A stretch of 64,000 nt of DNA from Parabacteroides timonensis (GCF_900128505.1 NZ_LT669940.1:620962-684961); one strand, 5' to 3'. Shown: positions 51,444 to 59,552, numbered from the stretch's first letter. Program-made: numbers and translations. The notes: generated by a model from the sequence alone, not told the origin.

Positions 51444-52796
51444 ATGGCAAATGAAATAACCTGGCGATTAGAGCATGAGAAAGTAAGCCGCCTATTATTG
51501 CAGTATGCTATCCCGGCGGTAGTCGGAACGATGGTGAATGCGTTGTATAATATTGTCGACCGTGTGTTTATCGGTCAGGGAGTCGGTGCGCTGGCAATGG
51601 CCGGGTTGACGCTGACGTTTCCCATCCTGCTGTTCCTGCAAGCCTTCGGTATGCTGATAGGGGCAGGTTCTGCTACCCGTGTCTCCATCCACCTGGGAAG
51701 AAGGGCGAACGAGATGGCGGAAAAGGTGTTGGGGAATGCTTTTACGCTGACATTCATTATCACCGTCGTGACAGTCATCCCCTGTATGATCTGGATGGAC
51801 GACCTGCTGATGGCCTTCGGGGGAAGCGAACAGACCATTCCTTATGCCCGCGATTATTTGAATATAGTAGTGCCCGGTACTATCCTGACCTCACTCAGCT
51901 TCGGTTTCAATGCGATCATGCGTGCCTCCGGTTATCCGAAGAAAGCCATGTTCACCATGTTGATCGGGGCGGTGGTGAATGTCATTCTCGATCCTATCTT
52001 TATCTTTTGGCTGGATATGGGGATACAAGGAGCTGCTATTGCAACGATAATCTCCATGCTGTTGAGTGCCATGTTCGTTATGAACCATTTCATTCAGAAA
52101 GACAGCATCGTGCGTTTCCATAAAGGAACTTTCCGTCTGGAAAGACATGTGGTATGGAACATCGTCACCATCGGTATCTCGCCCTTTGCCATGCAGCTGG
52201 CAGGTAGCCTGGTGGTCGTTATCCAGAACTATGCCTTGAAGGTACATGGGGGCGACCTGGCTTTGGGGGCCAACGGTATTATCACCAGTGTCGGAATGTT
52301 GCTGGTCATGCTCATTATCGGTATCGCGCAGGGCATGCAGCCCATTGTCGGCTTTAATTACGGGGCCGGACAACATAAACGTGTGCAGGAGGTTTTGCGC
52401 TTGGTCATCATCACCGCAACGATCATCATGGGGTTGGGCTGTCTTGCGAGCGTTCTGTTTCCCCGGTTGATAGCCCGGGCGTTTACCAGCGATCCTGAGT
52501 TGATAGAAGTTACGGCCAACGGTCTGCGGATCAGTTTATTGGTCTTTGTCGTTGTCGGTTCCCAGATCTCCATCAGCCAGTTTTTCCAGAGTATCGGTAT
52601 AGCCTGGAAGGCGATGTTCCTGAGTTTAAGCCGGCAGTGCCTGTTCCTCATTCCTGCGCTTCTCATCTTTCCGGAGTTCTGGGGACTGGACGGCGTGTGG
52701 TATGCTTCTCCTTTTTCGGACTTCATTGCAGCCGTAACTGCCTGGGGTTTCTTATGGTACCATGTTAAAAACATAAAAAGTGAATCGTTAAATTGA
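51444..52796 (+). CDS. MATE-family multidrug/cation efflux transporter
   Basis: A 450-residue inner-membrane protein with twelve helices in two homologous halves, each starting with the MATE pattern (LLQYAIPAVVGTMVNALYNIVDRVFIGQ and VTIGISPFAMQLAGSLVVVIQ). GIAQGMQPIVGFNYGAGQ is a typical loop. It exports drugs or metabolites in exchange for Na+ or H+. Start ATG 51444; it may be read through from the ABC genes 54 bases upstream, but need not be functionally linked. Confidence 0.9.
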   Translation: MANEITWRLEHEKVSRLLLQYAIPAVVGTMVNALYNIVDRVFIGQGVGALAMAGLTLTFPILLFLQAFGMLIGAGSATRVSIHLGRRANEMAEKVLGNAFTLTFIITVVTVIPCMIWMDDLLMAFGGSEQTIPYARDYLNIVVPGTILTSLSFGFNAIMRASGYPKKAMFTMLIGAVVNVILDPIFIFWLDMGIQGAAIATIISMLLSAMFVMNHFIQKDSIVRFHKGTFRLERHVVWNIVTIGISPFAMQLAGSLVVVIQNYALKVHGGDLALGANGIITSVGMLLVMLIIGIAQGMQPIVGFNYGAGQHKRVQEVLRLVIITATIIMGLGCLASVLFPRLIARAFTSDPELIEVTANGLRISLLVFVVVGSQISISQFFQSIGIAWKAMFLSLSRQCLFLIPALLIFPEFWGLDGVWYASPFSDFIAAVTAWGFLWYHVKNIKSESLN

Positions 52797-52867
52797 ACTT
52801 CCTGGCGATTTATTTGTCTATTATATGAAAAGTGGTTCGCTATGTATTAATTATAAAGAAAAGAAGT

Positions 52868-53446
52868 ATGAAAAGAGTATTATTATTGCTAGCTGTCCTG
52901 CTGTTTGGGCTCGGTTCAGGAACTATGATGGCACAACAGGATAAAGCAGCGGAAAAGGCTGCAAAGAAGGCAGAAAAAGAAGCCCGGAAAGCAGCGGAAG
53001 AAGCCGAGAACATGGCTTTGTTTGAACAAGCCGTCCAGGCTCTTAACAGTAAAGACTTCGTGCTCGAAGCCGATCGTGTAGAGTTTAAACGCGGACGTTT
53101 TGTGTATGTAACTCCCAGCACTAACTTTGTATCGATGGATGGAAACCGGGCAACAATCCAGTTGGCATTCAACGGAGCTTATGCAGGCCCTAACGGTATA
53201 GGCGGTATCACTGTCGAAGGTAATGCTTCCAATGTCGAAATGAAGACCGATAAAAAAGGCAACGTCACTTTCAGTATGATGGTACAGGGCGTAGCCGTAT
53301 CGGCAAACGTTACTTTCCGCATGGTAAAAGGTTCCAACAAATGTACGGCCACTGTAAGTCCTAACTTCAACAGCAACCGTATCTCATTTACCGGTTCCTT
53401 GTATCCGACAGAACAATCCAACGTGTTTAAGGGACGCTCCATTTAA
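52868..53446 (+). CDS. DUF4251-family exported protein
   Basis: A 192-residue protein with signal peptide (MKRVLLLLAVLLFGLGSGTMMAQ). A very Ala/Lys/Glu-rich helix (residues 25-55, AAEKAAKKAEKEARKAAEEA) is followed by a beta-rich domain (DFVLEADRVEFKRGRFVYV, SNRISFTGSLYP), as in the DUF4251 family of Bacteroidetes periplasmic proteins. Function unknown. The ATG at 52868 is chosen because the signal peptide begins there. Confidence 0.8.
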   Translation: MKRVLLLLAVLLFGLGSGTMMAQQDKAAEKAAKKAEKEARKAAEEAENMALFEQAVQALNSKDFVLEADRVEFKRGRFVYVTPSTNFVSMDGNRATIQLAFNGAYAGPNGIGGITVEGNASNVEMKTDKKGNVTFSMMVQGVAVSANVTFRMVKGSNKCTATVSPNFNSNRISFTGSLYPTEQSNVFKGRSI

Positions 53447-53472
53447 ACATAATTGATATACTCTGAACGAAA

Positions 53473-53503
53473 GGGAGACGTTGCTTTGCGACGTCTCTTT
53501 TTT
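53473..53503 (+). terminator. Terminator of the DUF4251 gene overlapping the next promoter
   Basis: GAGACGT (53475-53481) pairs with ACGTCTC (53491-53497), followed by eight T. The T-run leads straight into the -7 box of the GroES-like gene. Confidence 0.8.
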
Positions 53504-53505
53504 TA

Positions 53506-53513
53506 TATCTTTG
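53506..53513 (+). promoter_or_regulatory. -7 box of the GroES-like gene
   Basis: TATCTTTG, with a TTTG at 53485-53488 seventeen bases upstream lying in the loop of the preceding terminator. The ATG follows at 53538. Confidence 0.6.
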
Positions 53514-53537
53514 CATCACAACTTAAAACTTACGATT

Positions 53538-53921
53538 ATGCAATTATCAATAGACCAGAAAGACGTAGATAAATTCATCATGATAGGCGACAAGGTGCTT
53601 ATCAAACCCAAGAACCCGCAGAGCCAGACCAAGTCAGGCCTTTACCTGCCCCCTACGGTGCAGCAGGAAAAGATACAAAGCGGATATATCATCAAGGTAG
53701 GCCCCGGCTTCCCGCTCCCGTCCCAGAGCGAAGAGCACGAAGTATGGGAAAAGAAGAAGGATGGAGAGGTTCATTACCTGCCTTTGCAGGCGCATGAAGG
53801 CGATCTGGCTGTGTTCCTGCAAAATGCCGCTTACGAGATCAACTTTAACGACGAGAAGTTCTTGATCGTGCCCCATTCTGCTATCCTGATGTTGCTGCGC
53901 GACGAAGGATTGTTCGAATAA
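53538..53921 (+). CDS. GroES-like (Cpn10-fold) co-chaperone homologue
   Basis: A 127-residue cytoplasmic protein. IMIGDKVLIKPKNPQSQTKS and GLYLPPTVQQEKIQSGYIIKV follow the GroES beta-barrel pattern (gDRVLVkp...GiilP...e....G.VvavG). It is longer than GroES (about 95) and has an insertion (EEHEVWEKKKDGEVHYLPLQ), so it is a family relative rather than the main GroES, and no groEL is adjacent. Role unknown. Start set by the promoter at 53506. Confidence 0.78.
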   Translation: MQLSIDQKDVDKFIMIGDKVLIKPKNPQSQTKSGLYLPPTVQQEKIQSGYIIKVGPGFPLPSQSEEHEVWEKKKDGEVHYLPLQAHEGDLAVFLQNAAYEINFNDEKFLIVPHSAILMLLRDEGLFE

Positions 53922-53966
53922 AGCCTTTTTCTTTGGCAAAATACTTATCTATTCACATATTTGATG

Positions 53967-53974
53967 TATTTTTG
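53967..53974 (+). promoter_or_regulatory. -7 box of the NfnAB-like operon
   Basis: TATTTTTG, 42 bases before the ATG at 54017. This excludes longer upstream starts for the first gene. Confidence 0.5.
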
Positions 53975-54016
53975 CAAGCAAATCAACAAGACAAACTATC
54001 AACAGTAGCGATTAGA

Positions 54017-54814
54017 ATGAATAAAATTGTAAGTAAAGAACATTTCTCTGCCAACGTGGTGAAGCTGGAAGTGGAGGCTCCTCTGATTGCCCGCTCACGT
54101 AAGGCCGGTCACTTTGTGATCGTGAAAGTGGGAGAGAAAGGTGAACGCATCCCTTTAACCATTGCAGGGGCAGACACTCAGAAAGGAACCATCACCCTGG
54201 TGATCCAGGCCGTAGGCGGTTCATCCAAGAAGATCTGCGATTTGAACGTAGGCGATTATATTACCGACCTGGTAGGTCCGCTGGGACAAGCTACCCACAT
54301 CGAAAAAGTAGGTACGGTTGTTTGTGCCGGAGGGGGCGTAGGTGTAGCACCGCTGTTACCTATCGTTGAAGCATTCCATAAGGCCGGAAACCGTGTGATC
54401 GTGGTATTGGCAGCACGTACCAAAGACCTGGTGATCCTCGAAGACCAGATGAAGGCCAACTCCGACGAAGTGATCGTGATGACCGACGACGGTTCCTACG
54501 GTACCAAAGGATTGGTGACGAACGGTGTTGAAAGCGTGATCAACCGTGAGAAGGTAGACCTGTGTGTAACCATCGGCCCGGCTATCATGATGAAATTTGT
54601 TTCGGCACTTACAAAGAAATACGAGATACCTACCGTCGCTTCCCTGAATACGATCATGGTAGACGGAACGGGTATGTGCGGCGCCTGCCGTATCACGGTG
54701 GGTGGAAAGACCAAGTTCGTCTGTGTGGACGGACCGGAGTTCGATGCTCATCAGGTTGATTTCGACGAGATGCTTATGCGTCTGGGTGCTTATAAAGATA
54801 TTGAAAAGAAATAA
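54017..54814 (+). CDS. FAD/NAD(P)-binding ferredoxin-NADP reductase subunit, NfnA-like
   Basis: A 265-residue flavoprotein of the dihydroorotate-dehydrogenase electron-transfer/sulfide-dehydrogenase type. FAD-binding shows in RSRKAGHFVIVKV and ERIPLTIAG, the NAD domain in VVCAGGGVGVAPLLPIVEA, and a carboxyl [2Fe-2S] site in GTGMCGACRITVGGKTKFVC. The larger flavoprotein subunit is encoded 12 bases downstream. Together they resemble NfnAB, the electron-bifurcating NADH-dependent ferredoxin:NADP+ oxidoreductase of anaerobes, or SudAB; sequence reading cannot separate these. Confidence 0.85.
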   Translation: MNKIVSKEHFSANVVKLEVEAPLIARSRKAGHFVIVKVGEKGERIPLTIAGADTQKGTITLVIQAVGGSSKKICDLNVGDYITDLVGPLGQATHIEKVGTVVCAGGGVGVAPLLPIVEAFHKAGNRVIVVLAARTKDLVILEDQMKANSDEVIVMTDDGSYGTKGLVTNGVESVINREKVDLCVTIGPAIMMKFVSALTKKYEIPTVASLNTIMVDGTGMCGACRITVGGKTKFVCVDGPEFDAHQVDFDEMLMRLGAYKDIEKK

Positions 54815-54826
54815 CCACTTAAACAA

Positions 54827-56299
54827 ATGACAACAGCAGAACTAATTGCAGCCCGCCGTTCCGAACCCTGGAGGGAAGAACTGCGCAAAAGCAAAAAAAA
54901 TAAAGAACGCACGGATATTCCCCGTGTAGAAATGAATGAACTCGATCCGGAGTACCGTAGCCATACCCGCTTGGAAGAGGTGAACCTGGGTCTGACAAAG
55001 GAACAGGCCATGCAGGAGGCACAACGTTGCCTCGACTGTCCGAACCCGACCTGTATGGAAGGTTGTCCGGTAAGTATCAATATCCCGACATTCATCAAGA
55101 ATATCGAGCGCGGCGAGTTCCTGGAAGCAGCTAAAGTGCTTAAGGAAACCAGTGCTCTGCCGGCTGTTTGTGGTCGTGTTTGTCCGCAGGAGAAACAGTG
55201 CGAAAGCAAATGTATTCATCTGAAGATGAAAAAGGCTCCGGTAGCTATCGGTTACCTCGAACGTTTCGCTGCCGACTACGAACGGGAGAGCGGCCAGATC
55301 TCAGTGCCTGAGATTGCAGAAAAGAACGGTGTCAAGATCGCCGTGATCGGCTCCGGTCCTGCCGGCCTTTCTTTTGCCGGCGATATGGCGAAGCGAGGAT
55401 ATGAAGTCACCGTGTTCGAAGCATTGCACGAGATCGGCGGTGTATTGAAATACGGTATCCCCGAATTTCGTCTGCCTAATAAGATCGTGGATGTGGAGAT
55501 CGAAGGCCTTCGTAAGATGGGCGTGAAGTTCATATCCAACTGCATTGTCGGCAAGACGATCAGTTACGAGGATCTGCAAGAAGAAGGCTTCAAAGGTTTC
55601 TTTGCCGCCAGTGGTGCCGGCCTGCCCAACTTCATGAACATACCGGGTGAGAACCTGATCGGTGTCATGTCGTCCAACGAATACCTGACACGCGTCAACC
55701 TGATGGACGCAGCCAATCCTGAGAGCGATACCCCTGTGTTGCAAGGTAAGAAGGTAGCCGTGATCGGTGGAGGTAATACTGCGATGGACTCAGTCCGTAC
55801 GGCCCGCCGTCTGGGAGCCGAACGTGCCATGATCGTTTACCGTCGTAGCGAAGAAGAAATGCCTGCCCGTATCGAGGAAGTGAAACATGCCAAGGAAGAG
55901 GGCGTGGAATTCCTGACCTTGCACAACCCGATCGAATATATCGGCGACGAACGAGGCCGTGTTAAACAGATGCGCCTGCAGAAGATGGAACTGGGTGAAC
56001 CGGATGCTTCCGGCCGCCGTCGTCCCGTACCCATAGAAGGTGCCATCGATACGATCGATGTAGACGAAGTTATCGTCAGCGTCGGTGTTTCTCCCAACCC
56101 GCTTATCCCGCGTGCCTTCAGCGGCCTGGAAGTGAGCAAATGGGGCACGATTGTAGTCGATCAGGATACCATGCGTTCGGCGCTGCCGGATGTATATGCC
56201 GGAGGCGACATCGTGAGAGGTGGTGCTACTGTTATCCTGGCGATGGGTGATGGCCGTAAAGCTGCTGCCGCCATGGATGCCAGCCTGCAAGGAAAATGA
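54827..56299 (+). CDS. GltD-like NADPH oxidoreductase, NfnB-like (often annotated as glutamate synthase small subunit)
   Basis: A 490-residue iron-sulfur flavoprotein. Two cysteine clusters near the amino end (C68, C71, C76, C80 and C115, C119, C125, C129) bind [4Fe-4S] centres. A first Rossmann motif GSGPAGLSFAG binds FAD and a second, VIGGGNTAMDSVRTARRLGA, binds NAD(P); DVYAGGDIVRGGATVILAMG closes the FAD site. No glutamate synthase large subunit is present, and the paired NfnA-like gene upstream argues for an Nfn-type ferredoxin/NADPH role over GOGAT. Confidence 0.88.
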   Translation: MTTAELIAARRSEPWREELRKSKKNKERTDIPRVEMNELDPEYRSHTRLEEVNLGLTKEQAMQEAQRCLDCPNPTCMEGCPVSINIPTFIKNIERGEFLEAAKVLKETSALPAVCGRVCPQEKQCESKCIHLKMKKAPVAIGYLERFAADYERESGQISVPEIAEKNGVKIAVIGSGPAGLSFAGDMAKRGYEVTVFEALHEIGGVLKYGIPEFRLPNKIVDVEIEGLRKMGVKFISNCIVGKTISYEDLQEEGFKGFFAASGAGLPNFMNIPGENLIGVMSSNEYLTRVNLMDAANPESDTPVLQGKKVAVIGGGNTAMDSVRTARRLGAERAMIVYRRSEEEMPARIEEVKHAKEEGVEFLTLHNPIEYIGDERGRVKQMRLQKMELGEPDASGRRRPVPIEGAIDTIDVDEVIVSVGVSPNPLIPRAFSGLEVSKWGTIVVDQDTMRSALPDVYAGGDIVRGGATVILAMGDGRKAAAAMDASLQGK

Positions 56300-56320
56300 T
56301 CTGAAATTAAGATACAATGA

Positions 56321-56352
56321 GAAGCCCGGCCGGTGAGGTCGGGCTTTTTTAT
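56321..56352 (+). terminator. Terminator of the NfnAB-like operon
   Basis: AAGCCCG (56322-56328) pairs with CGGGCTT (56340-56346), then a T-run. Confidence 0.85.
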
Positions 56353-56417
56353 TCCTGCTAAAGTGTGAAACTCTTATAGTTCCCTAATTTTAAGCGCTTC
56401 CCTGCAAAAAAAGATTG

Positions 56418-56560
56418 TAATGATAAATTTATTATTATATTTGCGTTTACCGTAAATACGGTGTAAGACATAAAGAGAGGTAAAGAAAGTATTTATACAA
56501 TAGTTATAAATATTGGTGTGTCTATGAAAGGGCTGCGACAGCAATGTTGCAGCCCTATTT
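56418..56560 (+). ncRNA. Possible short transcript between a promoter and a hairpin
   Basis: TTG (56415-56417), 18 bases, TATATTTG (56436-56443) form a promoter. Just at the expected start lies a palindrome ACCGTA-AA-TACGGT (56449-56462). About 80 bases on, AGGGCTGC (56529-56536) pairs with GCAGCCCT (56549-56556), followed by a weak T-rich tail. No convincing reading frame lies between (only a 16-codon one from 56524). This could be a small RNA or a regulated leader of hicAB. Confidence 0.35.
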
Positions 56561-56582
56561 GTGTTAAAACAAAGTGAATGTA

Positions 56583-56612
56583 TTGTGTGCAACTATATAA
56601 TAGTTACATTTG
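56583..56612 (+). promoter_or_regulatory. hicAB promoter with embedded operator palindrome
   Basis: TTG (56583-56585), exactly 19 bases, then TACATTTG (56605-56612). Between them AACTAT-ATA-ATAGTT (56591-56605) is a perfect inverted repeat touching the -7 box, a natural site for autorepression by the HicB ribbon-helix-helix domain. Confidence 0.7.
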
Positions 56613-56628
56613 CAAAAAGATTAACCAA

Positions 56629-56886
56629 ATGGGAACTAAAGAAAAACTAATAGTACGTTTTAAGGCCTTGCCTTCTGACTTTACTTTTGAGGAGTTGGAG
56701 ACTCTCTTGAAGTATTTTGGGTATGAGAAATCAAATAAAGGCAAGACATCAGGATCAAGAGTTATATATAAAAATAAGGATAAACGTCCGATCATGGTAC
56801 ATAAGCCTCACCCGGGGAATATAATTAAGTCTTATGCCATGAAACAGATATTAAATGATTTAATAGAAGCTGGATTTATAAAATAA
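56629..56886 (+). CDS. hicA: HicA-family mRNA interferase toxin
   Basis: An 85-residue protein of the dsRBD-like HicA fold. ATG 56629 lies 17 bases after the -7 box. Family motifs are FTFEELETLLKYFGYEKSN, GSRVIYKN and MVHKPHPGN. The family's GSH motif is GSR here, as in the HicA subgroup that carries the His pair in HKPHP. It would cleave mRNA when not bound by HicB. Toxin-first gene order is typical for hicAB. Confidence 0.88.
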   Translation: MGTKEKLIVRFKALPSDFTFEELETLLKYFGYEKSNKGKTSGSRVIYKNKDKRPIMVHKPHPGNIIKSYAMKQILNDLIEAGFIK

Positions 56887-56897
56887 AGGAGGCAATG

Positions 56898-57236
56898 ATG
56901 AATACATTAACTTACAAAGGCTATATTGGCTCTGTTAATTTTAGCGATAAAGATAACCTCTTCTTTGGAAAAATAGAGGGCATTAACGGACTTGTCAATT
57001 TTGAAGGTGAAAGCGTTAGTGAATTGAGAAGGGCTTTTCAGGAAGCAGTAGACGATTATTTGGCTTATTGTGAAGAGGAGGGGATTCAGCCTCATAAAAG
57101 CTATTCAGGCTCTTTGAACGTGCGTATTTCGCCTGAGATTCATAATAAGATCGCAATGTTGGCAAAACAGGCCGGTATTTCTATTAATGCCTTTATAAAA
57201 GAAGCGTTGGAAAAGCAGGTTGCTTCTTTGCTGTAA
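56898..57236 (+). CDS. hicB: HicB-family antitoxin
   Basis: A 112-residue antitoxin. The amino-terminal partially degraded RNase-H-like domain (YKGYIGSVNFSDKDNLFFGK, GVSVSELRRAFQEAVDDYL-type) binds HicA, and the carboxyl ribbon-helix-helix (GSLNVRISPEIHNKIAMLAK) binds DNA. A strong Shine-Dalgarno AGGAGG (56887-56892), rare in this phylum, lies 5 bases before ATG 56898 and 2 bases before an alternative ATG at 56895, favouring 56898. High antitoxin translation makes biological sense. Confidence 0.88.
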   Translation: MNTLTYKGYIGSVNFSDKDNLFFGKIEGINGLVNFEGESVSELRRAFQEAVDDYLAYCEEEGIQPHKSYSGSLNVRISPEIHNKIAMLAKQAGISINAFIKEALEKQVASLL

Positions 57237-57265
57237 ACAATAGGAGTATTAAGATAGTTAATAGA

Positions 57266-57295
57266 GGGCCTCGTTTTAGTACGGGGCTTTTTTAT
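57266..57295 (+). terminator. Terminator of hicAB
   Basis: GCCTCGT (57268-57274) pairs with ACGGGGC (57281-57287, one G-T pair), followed by six T. Confidence 0.8.
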
Positions 57296-57333
57296 TTCAG
57301 GCAGACTATGATAAGCATGAATAGGATATAAAT

Positions 57334-57371
57334 AAAAAGCCCCGATATTGTAAACAATACCGAGGCCTTTT
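57334..57371 (-). terminator. Terminator of the tRNA Gly-Leu-Gly operon
   Basis: On the minus strand AAAAGGCCTCGGTATTGT pairs with ACAATATCGGGGCTTTT around a 2-base loop (57335-57351 with 57354-57371), ending in T-rich sequence. Confidence 0.8.
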
Positions 57372-57378
57372 GGAAGCG

Positions 57379-57451
57379 AGCGAAAGACGGGATTCGAACC
57401 CGCGACCCTAACCTTGGCAAGGTTATGCTCTACCAACTGAGCTACTTTCGC
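57379..57451 (-). tRNA. tRNA-Gly (anticodon GCC), distal copy
   Basis: 73 bases: acceptor GCGAAAG/CTTTCGC, D arm GCTC/GAGC, anticodon arm TAACC-TTGCCAA-GGTTA with GCC, T arm GCGGG-TTCGAAT-CCCGT, discriminator T. CCA not encoded. Identical to the copy at 57593. Confidence 0.95.
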
Positions 57452-57487
57452 AAATCGAAAGGGATGAACCCGAAAAATACATCCTTG

Positions 57488-57571
57488 TACTCGAAGCGGG
57501 ACTTGAACCCGCACAGCCGCAATGGCCAAAGGATTTTAAGTCCTTCGTGTCTACCATTCCACCATTCGAGC
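57488..57571 (-). tRNA. tRNA-Leu (anticodon TAA)
   Basis: 84 bases with the long variable arm of leucine tRNAs. Acceptor GCTCGAA/TTCGAGT, anticodon arm AAGGA-CTTAAAA-TCCTT with TAA, T arm GCGGG-TTCAAGT-CCCGC, discriminator A. It sits between two identical tRNA-Gly genes. Confidence 0.95.
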
Positions 57572-57592
57572 ATCCCTTTCTCTTAAGAGATG

Positions 57593-57665
57593 AGCGAAAG
57601 ACGGGATTCGAACCCGCGACCCTAACCTTGGCAAGGTTATGCTCTACCAACTGAGCTACTTTCGC
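57593..57665 (-). tRNA. tRNA-Gly (anticodon GCC), promoter-proximal copy
   Basis: First gene of the minus-strand tRNA operon and identical to the copy at 57379. Confidence 0.95.
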
Positions 57666-57685
57666 GTTCTTTGCGTTTGCGTGTG

Positions 57686-57716
57686 CAAAGGTAGATAACT
57701 TTTTTATATCTGCAAA
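57686..57716 (-). promoter_or_regulatory. Promoter of the tRNA Gly-Leu-Gly operon
   Basis: Minus-strand TTTG (57716-57713), 19 bases, TACCTTTG (57693-57686): a full-consensus Bacteroidetes promoter about 15 bases before the first tRNA. Confidence 0.8.
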
Positions 57717-57754
57717 TAATCGGAGAAAAAAGTTTACTCCAAAGGCCGATTTTT

Positions 57755-58210
57755 TTAATATTGGATCAATAGTTCACTCCCTCTCTGAGTGACATTAAAC
57801 CTCGTAAGTGCAAATTCTGACGGCCCATCTGACGGAGTTCCAGAGCCATACGCTATTTCGTACTTTGTTCCGCATTCCGGACATTGTGCCCAACCGGTAT
57901 TATCCGCTTTTACTTTGATATTCTTCTGGGCTTCGTGAGGACAACACAGATCATAAGCATAATATTGTGTACCTCCCGTAGTGGCGCTGAAACCGTTTAC
58001 GACCAACACGCCCGAATAACCGAGCCGTGTACCGTAATTCTGGCCAGCCTCGCTTGTGATCTCTTTGAAGTTAAGGGAACCTACCAGATCCTTGTCCTTA
58101 AACTGCAAGTCCAGTTCAAGGTATACCTGTGCATAAGGGATGTTCGACACATTCACCTTATTGCACGACATCACCAGCAACACCACCAAACAAAAAAATA
58201 TTCTTTTCAT
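57755..58210 (-). CDS. Lipoprotein with Rieske-like metal-binding motif
   Basis: A 151-residue protein with a lipobox (LVMSC, Cys16). The carboxyl half resembles a Rieske fold: C90-P-H92 as first ligand pair, 17 residues later C110-P-E-C113-G, then YEIAYGSGTPSDGPS like the third Rieske loop. Canonical Rieske proteins have C-x-H and C-x2-H; here the second pair is C-x2-C, so a 3-Cys/1-His cluster or zinc site is possible. It is the last gene after argH, 4 bases downstream. Its electron partner is unknown. Confidence 0.6.
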   Translation of the reverse strand: MKRIFFCLVVLLVMSCNKVNVSNIPYAQVYLELDLQFKDKDLVGSLNFKEITSEAGQNYGTRLGYSGVLVVNGFSATTGGTQYYAYDLCCPHEAQKNIKVKADNTGWAQCPECGTKYEIAYGSGTPSDGPSEFALTRFNVTQRGSELLIQY

Positions 58211-58214
58211 TTTA

Positions 58215-59552
58215 TTATGCTAACAGTTTCTTTTCAGCTTCGTTTACCTTATTAAACGAGAAACCGTCGATAATATTTTGCATCAGAGCAGAAATACTGT
58301 CGTTGCACAGATTACCGATACTACCTTCGTGTGTATGGTTCACGGCCTTGTTCGGTGTGAAATTGCCCGCTTCGATCTCCAGACCCACCTGTTTGTAAGC
58401 GTCGCGGAAAGGAACTCCTTCCAGGACGAGGCGGTTTACCTCTTCCACGCTGAACAGCAGGGAATATTTATCGTCGTCGAGAATATGCTCGTTCACCTTC
58501 ACTTCGCGCATCATATAGGTAACCATACGAAGGCAATCCTTCAGTTCGTCGAAAGCAGGCAGGAACACCTCCTTGATGATCTGCAGGTCGCGGAAATAGC
58601 CCGACGGCAGGTTATTGCATATCAGCGTGATCTGCTGCGGCAGGCCTTGTATCTTATTGCATTTCGCACGCGTCAACTCGAACACGTCCGGATTCTTCTT
58701 GTGCGGCATGATGCTCGAACCTGTCGTGAACTGGTCCGGCAACTTGACGAACCCGAAATTCTGGCTGTTGAACATACAAGCATCGAACGCCAGCTTCGAA
58801 ATCGTTGCGGCAATACCCGCCATCGCAAAAGCCACCGTACGTTCCATTTTGCCACGTCCCATCTGGGCATATACCACGTTATAATCCATCGAGTCGAAAC
58901 CCAACAGCTCGGTAGTCATTGTGCGGTTCAAGGGGAAAGATGAGCCGTATCCGGCAGCCGAACCCAGCGGATTGCGGTTGCACACCTTGTAAGCCGCCTG
59001 CATCATCTGCAAATCGTCAGCCAGGCTCTCGGCATACGCACCGAACCACAGACCGAACGATGAAGGCATTGCCACCTGCAAATGCGTATATCCCGGCATC
59101 AACACCTCGCTATAACGGTTGCTCTGGCTTATCAGTACCTCGAACAGGCCGTTCGTCAGTTCCACCAACTCCTGTATCTGTGCACGCGTGTACAGTTTCA
59201 GGTCGAGCAATACCTGGTCGTTGCGCGAACGTCCGCTGTGTATCTTCTTGCCAACGTCGCCCAGACGGCGTGTCAGCATCAGTTCCACCTGCGAATGAAC
59301 GTCTTCCACGCCCTCTTCGATAACGAACTGGCCGCTGTCGGCAACGGCATAGATGTTTTTCAGTTCTGCCAGCAGAACCGTCAGTTCCTCTTTCGTGAGC
59401 AGCCCGATACTTTCCAGCATCGTGATATGGGCCATCGAGCCAAGAACGTCATACTTAACCAGGTAAAGATCCATTTCACGGTCCCGGCCTACGGTAAAGG
59501 TTTCGACTTCCTTGTCTACTTGTACATTTTTTTCCCAAAGTTTCTGAGCCAT
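58215..59552 (-). CDS. argH: Argininosuccinate lyase
   Basis: A 445-residue cytoplasmic enzyme cleaving argininosuccinate to arginine and fumarate in arginine synthesis. The start MAQKLWEKNVQVDKEVETFT fits the family. Superfamily signatures are visible: SRNDQVLLDLKLYTR, MPGYTHLQVAMPSSFGLW and the catalytic loop GSSIMPHKKNPDVFEL. ATG 59552 lies 10 bases after the SRPBCC gene, indicating one operon with pyrE. Other arginine genes are not nearby. Confidence 0.95.
   Translation of the reverse strand: MAQKLWEKNVQVDKEVETFTVGRDREMDLYLVKYDVLGSMAHITMLESIGLLTKEELTVLLAELKNIYAVADSGQFVIEEGVEDVHSQVELMLTRRLGDVGKKIHSGRSRNDQVLLDLKLYTRAQIQELVELTNGLFEVLISQSNRYSEVLMPGYTHLQVAMPSSFGLWFGAYAESLADDLQMMQAAYKVCNRNPLGSAAGYGSSFPLNRTMTTELLGFDSMDYNVVYAQMGRGKMERTVAFAMAGIAATISKLAFDACMFNSQNFGFVKLPDQFTTGSSIMPHKKNPDVFELTRAKCNKIQGLPQQITLICNNLPSGYFRDLQIIKEVFLPAFDELKDCLRMVTYMMREVKVNEHILDDDKYSLLFSVEEVNRLVLEGVPFRDAYKQVGLEIEAGNFTPNKAVNHTHEGSIGNLCNDSISALMQNIIDGFSFNKVNEAEKKLLA

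Noticed and set aside
54827..56299. Glutamate synthase small subunit (gltD)
   Set aside because: No large subunit is present and the partner upstream is an FAD/2Fe-2S subunit, so an NfnB-like role fits better.
56629..56886. HicA inactivated because GSH reads GSR
   Set aside because: This HicA subgroup commonly has GSRV and retains the HKPHPGN motif, so loss of activity cannot be claimed.
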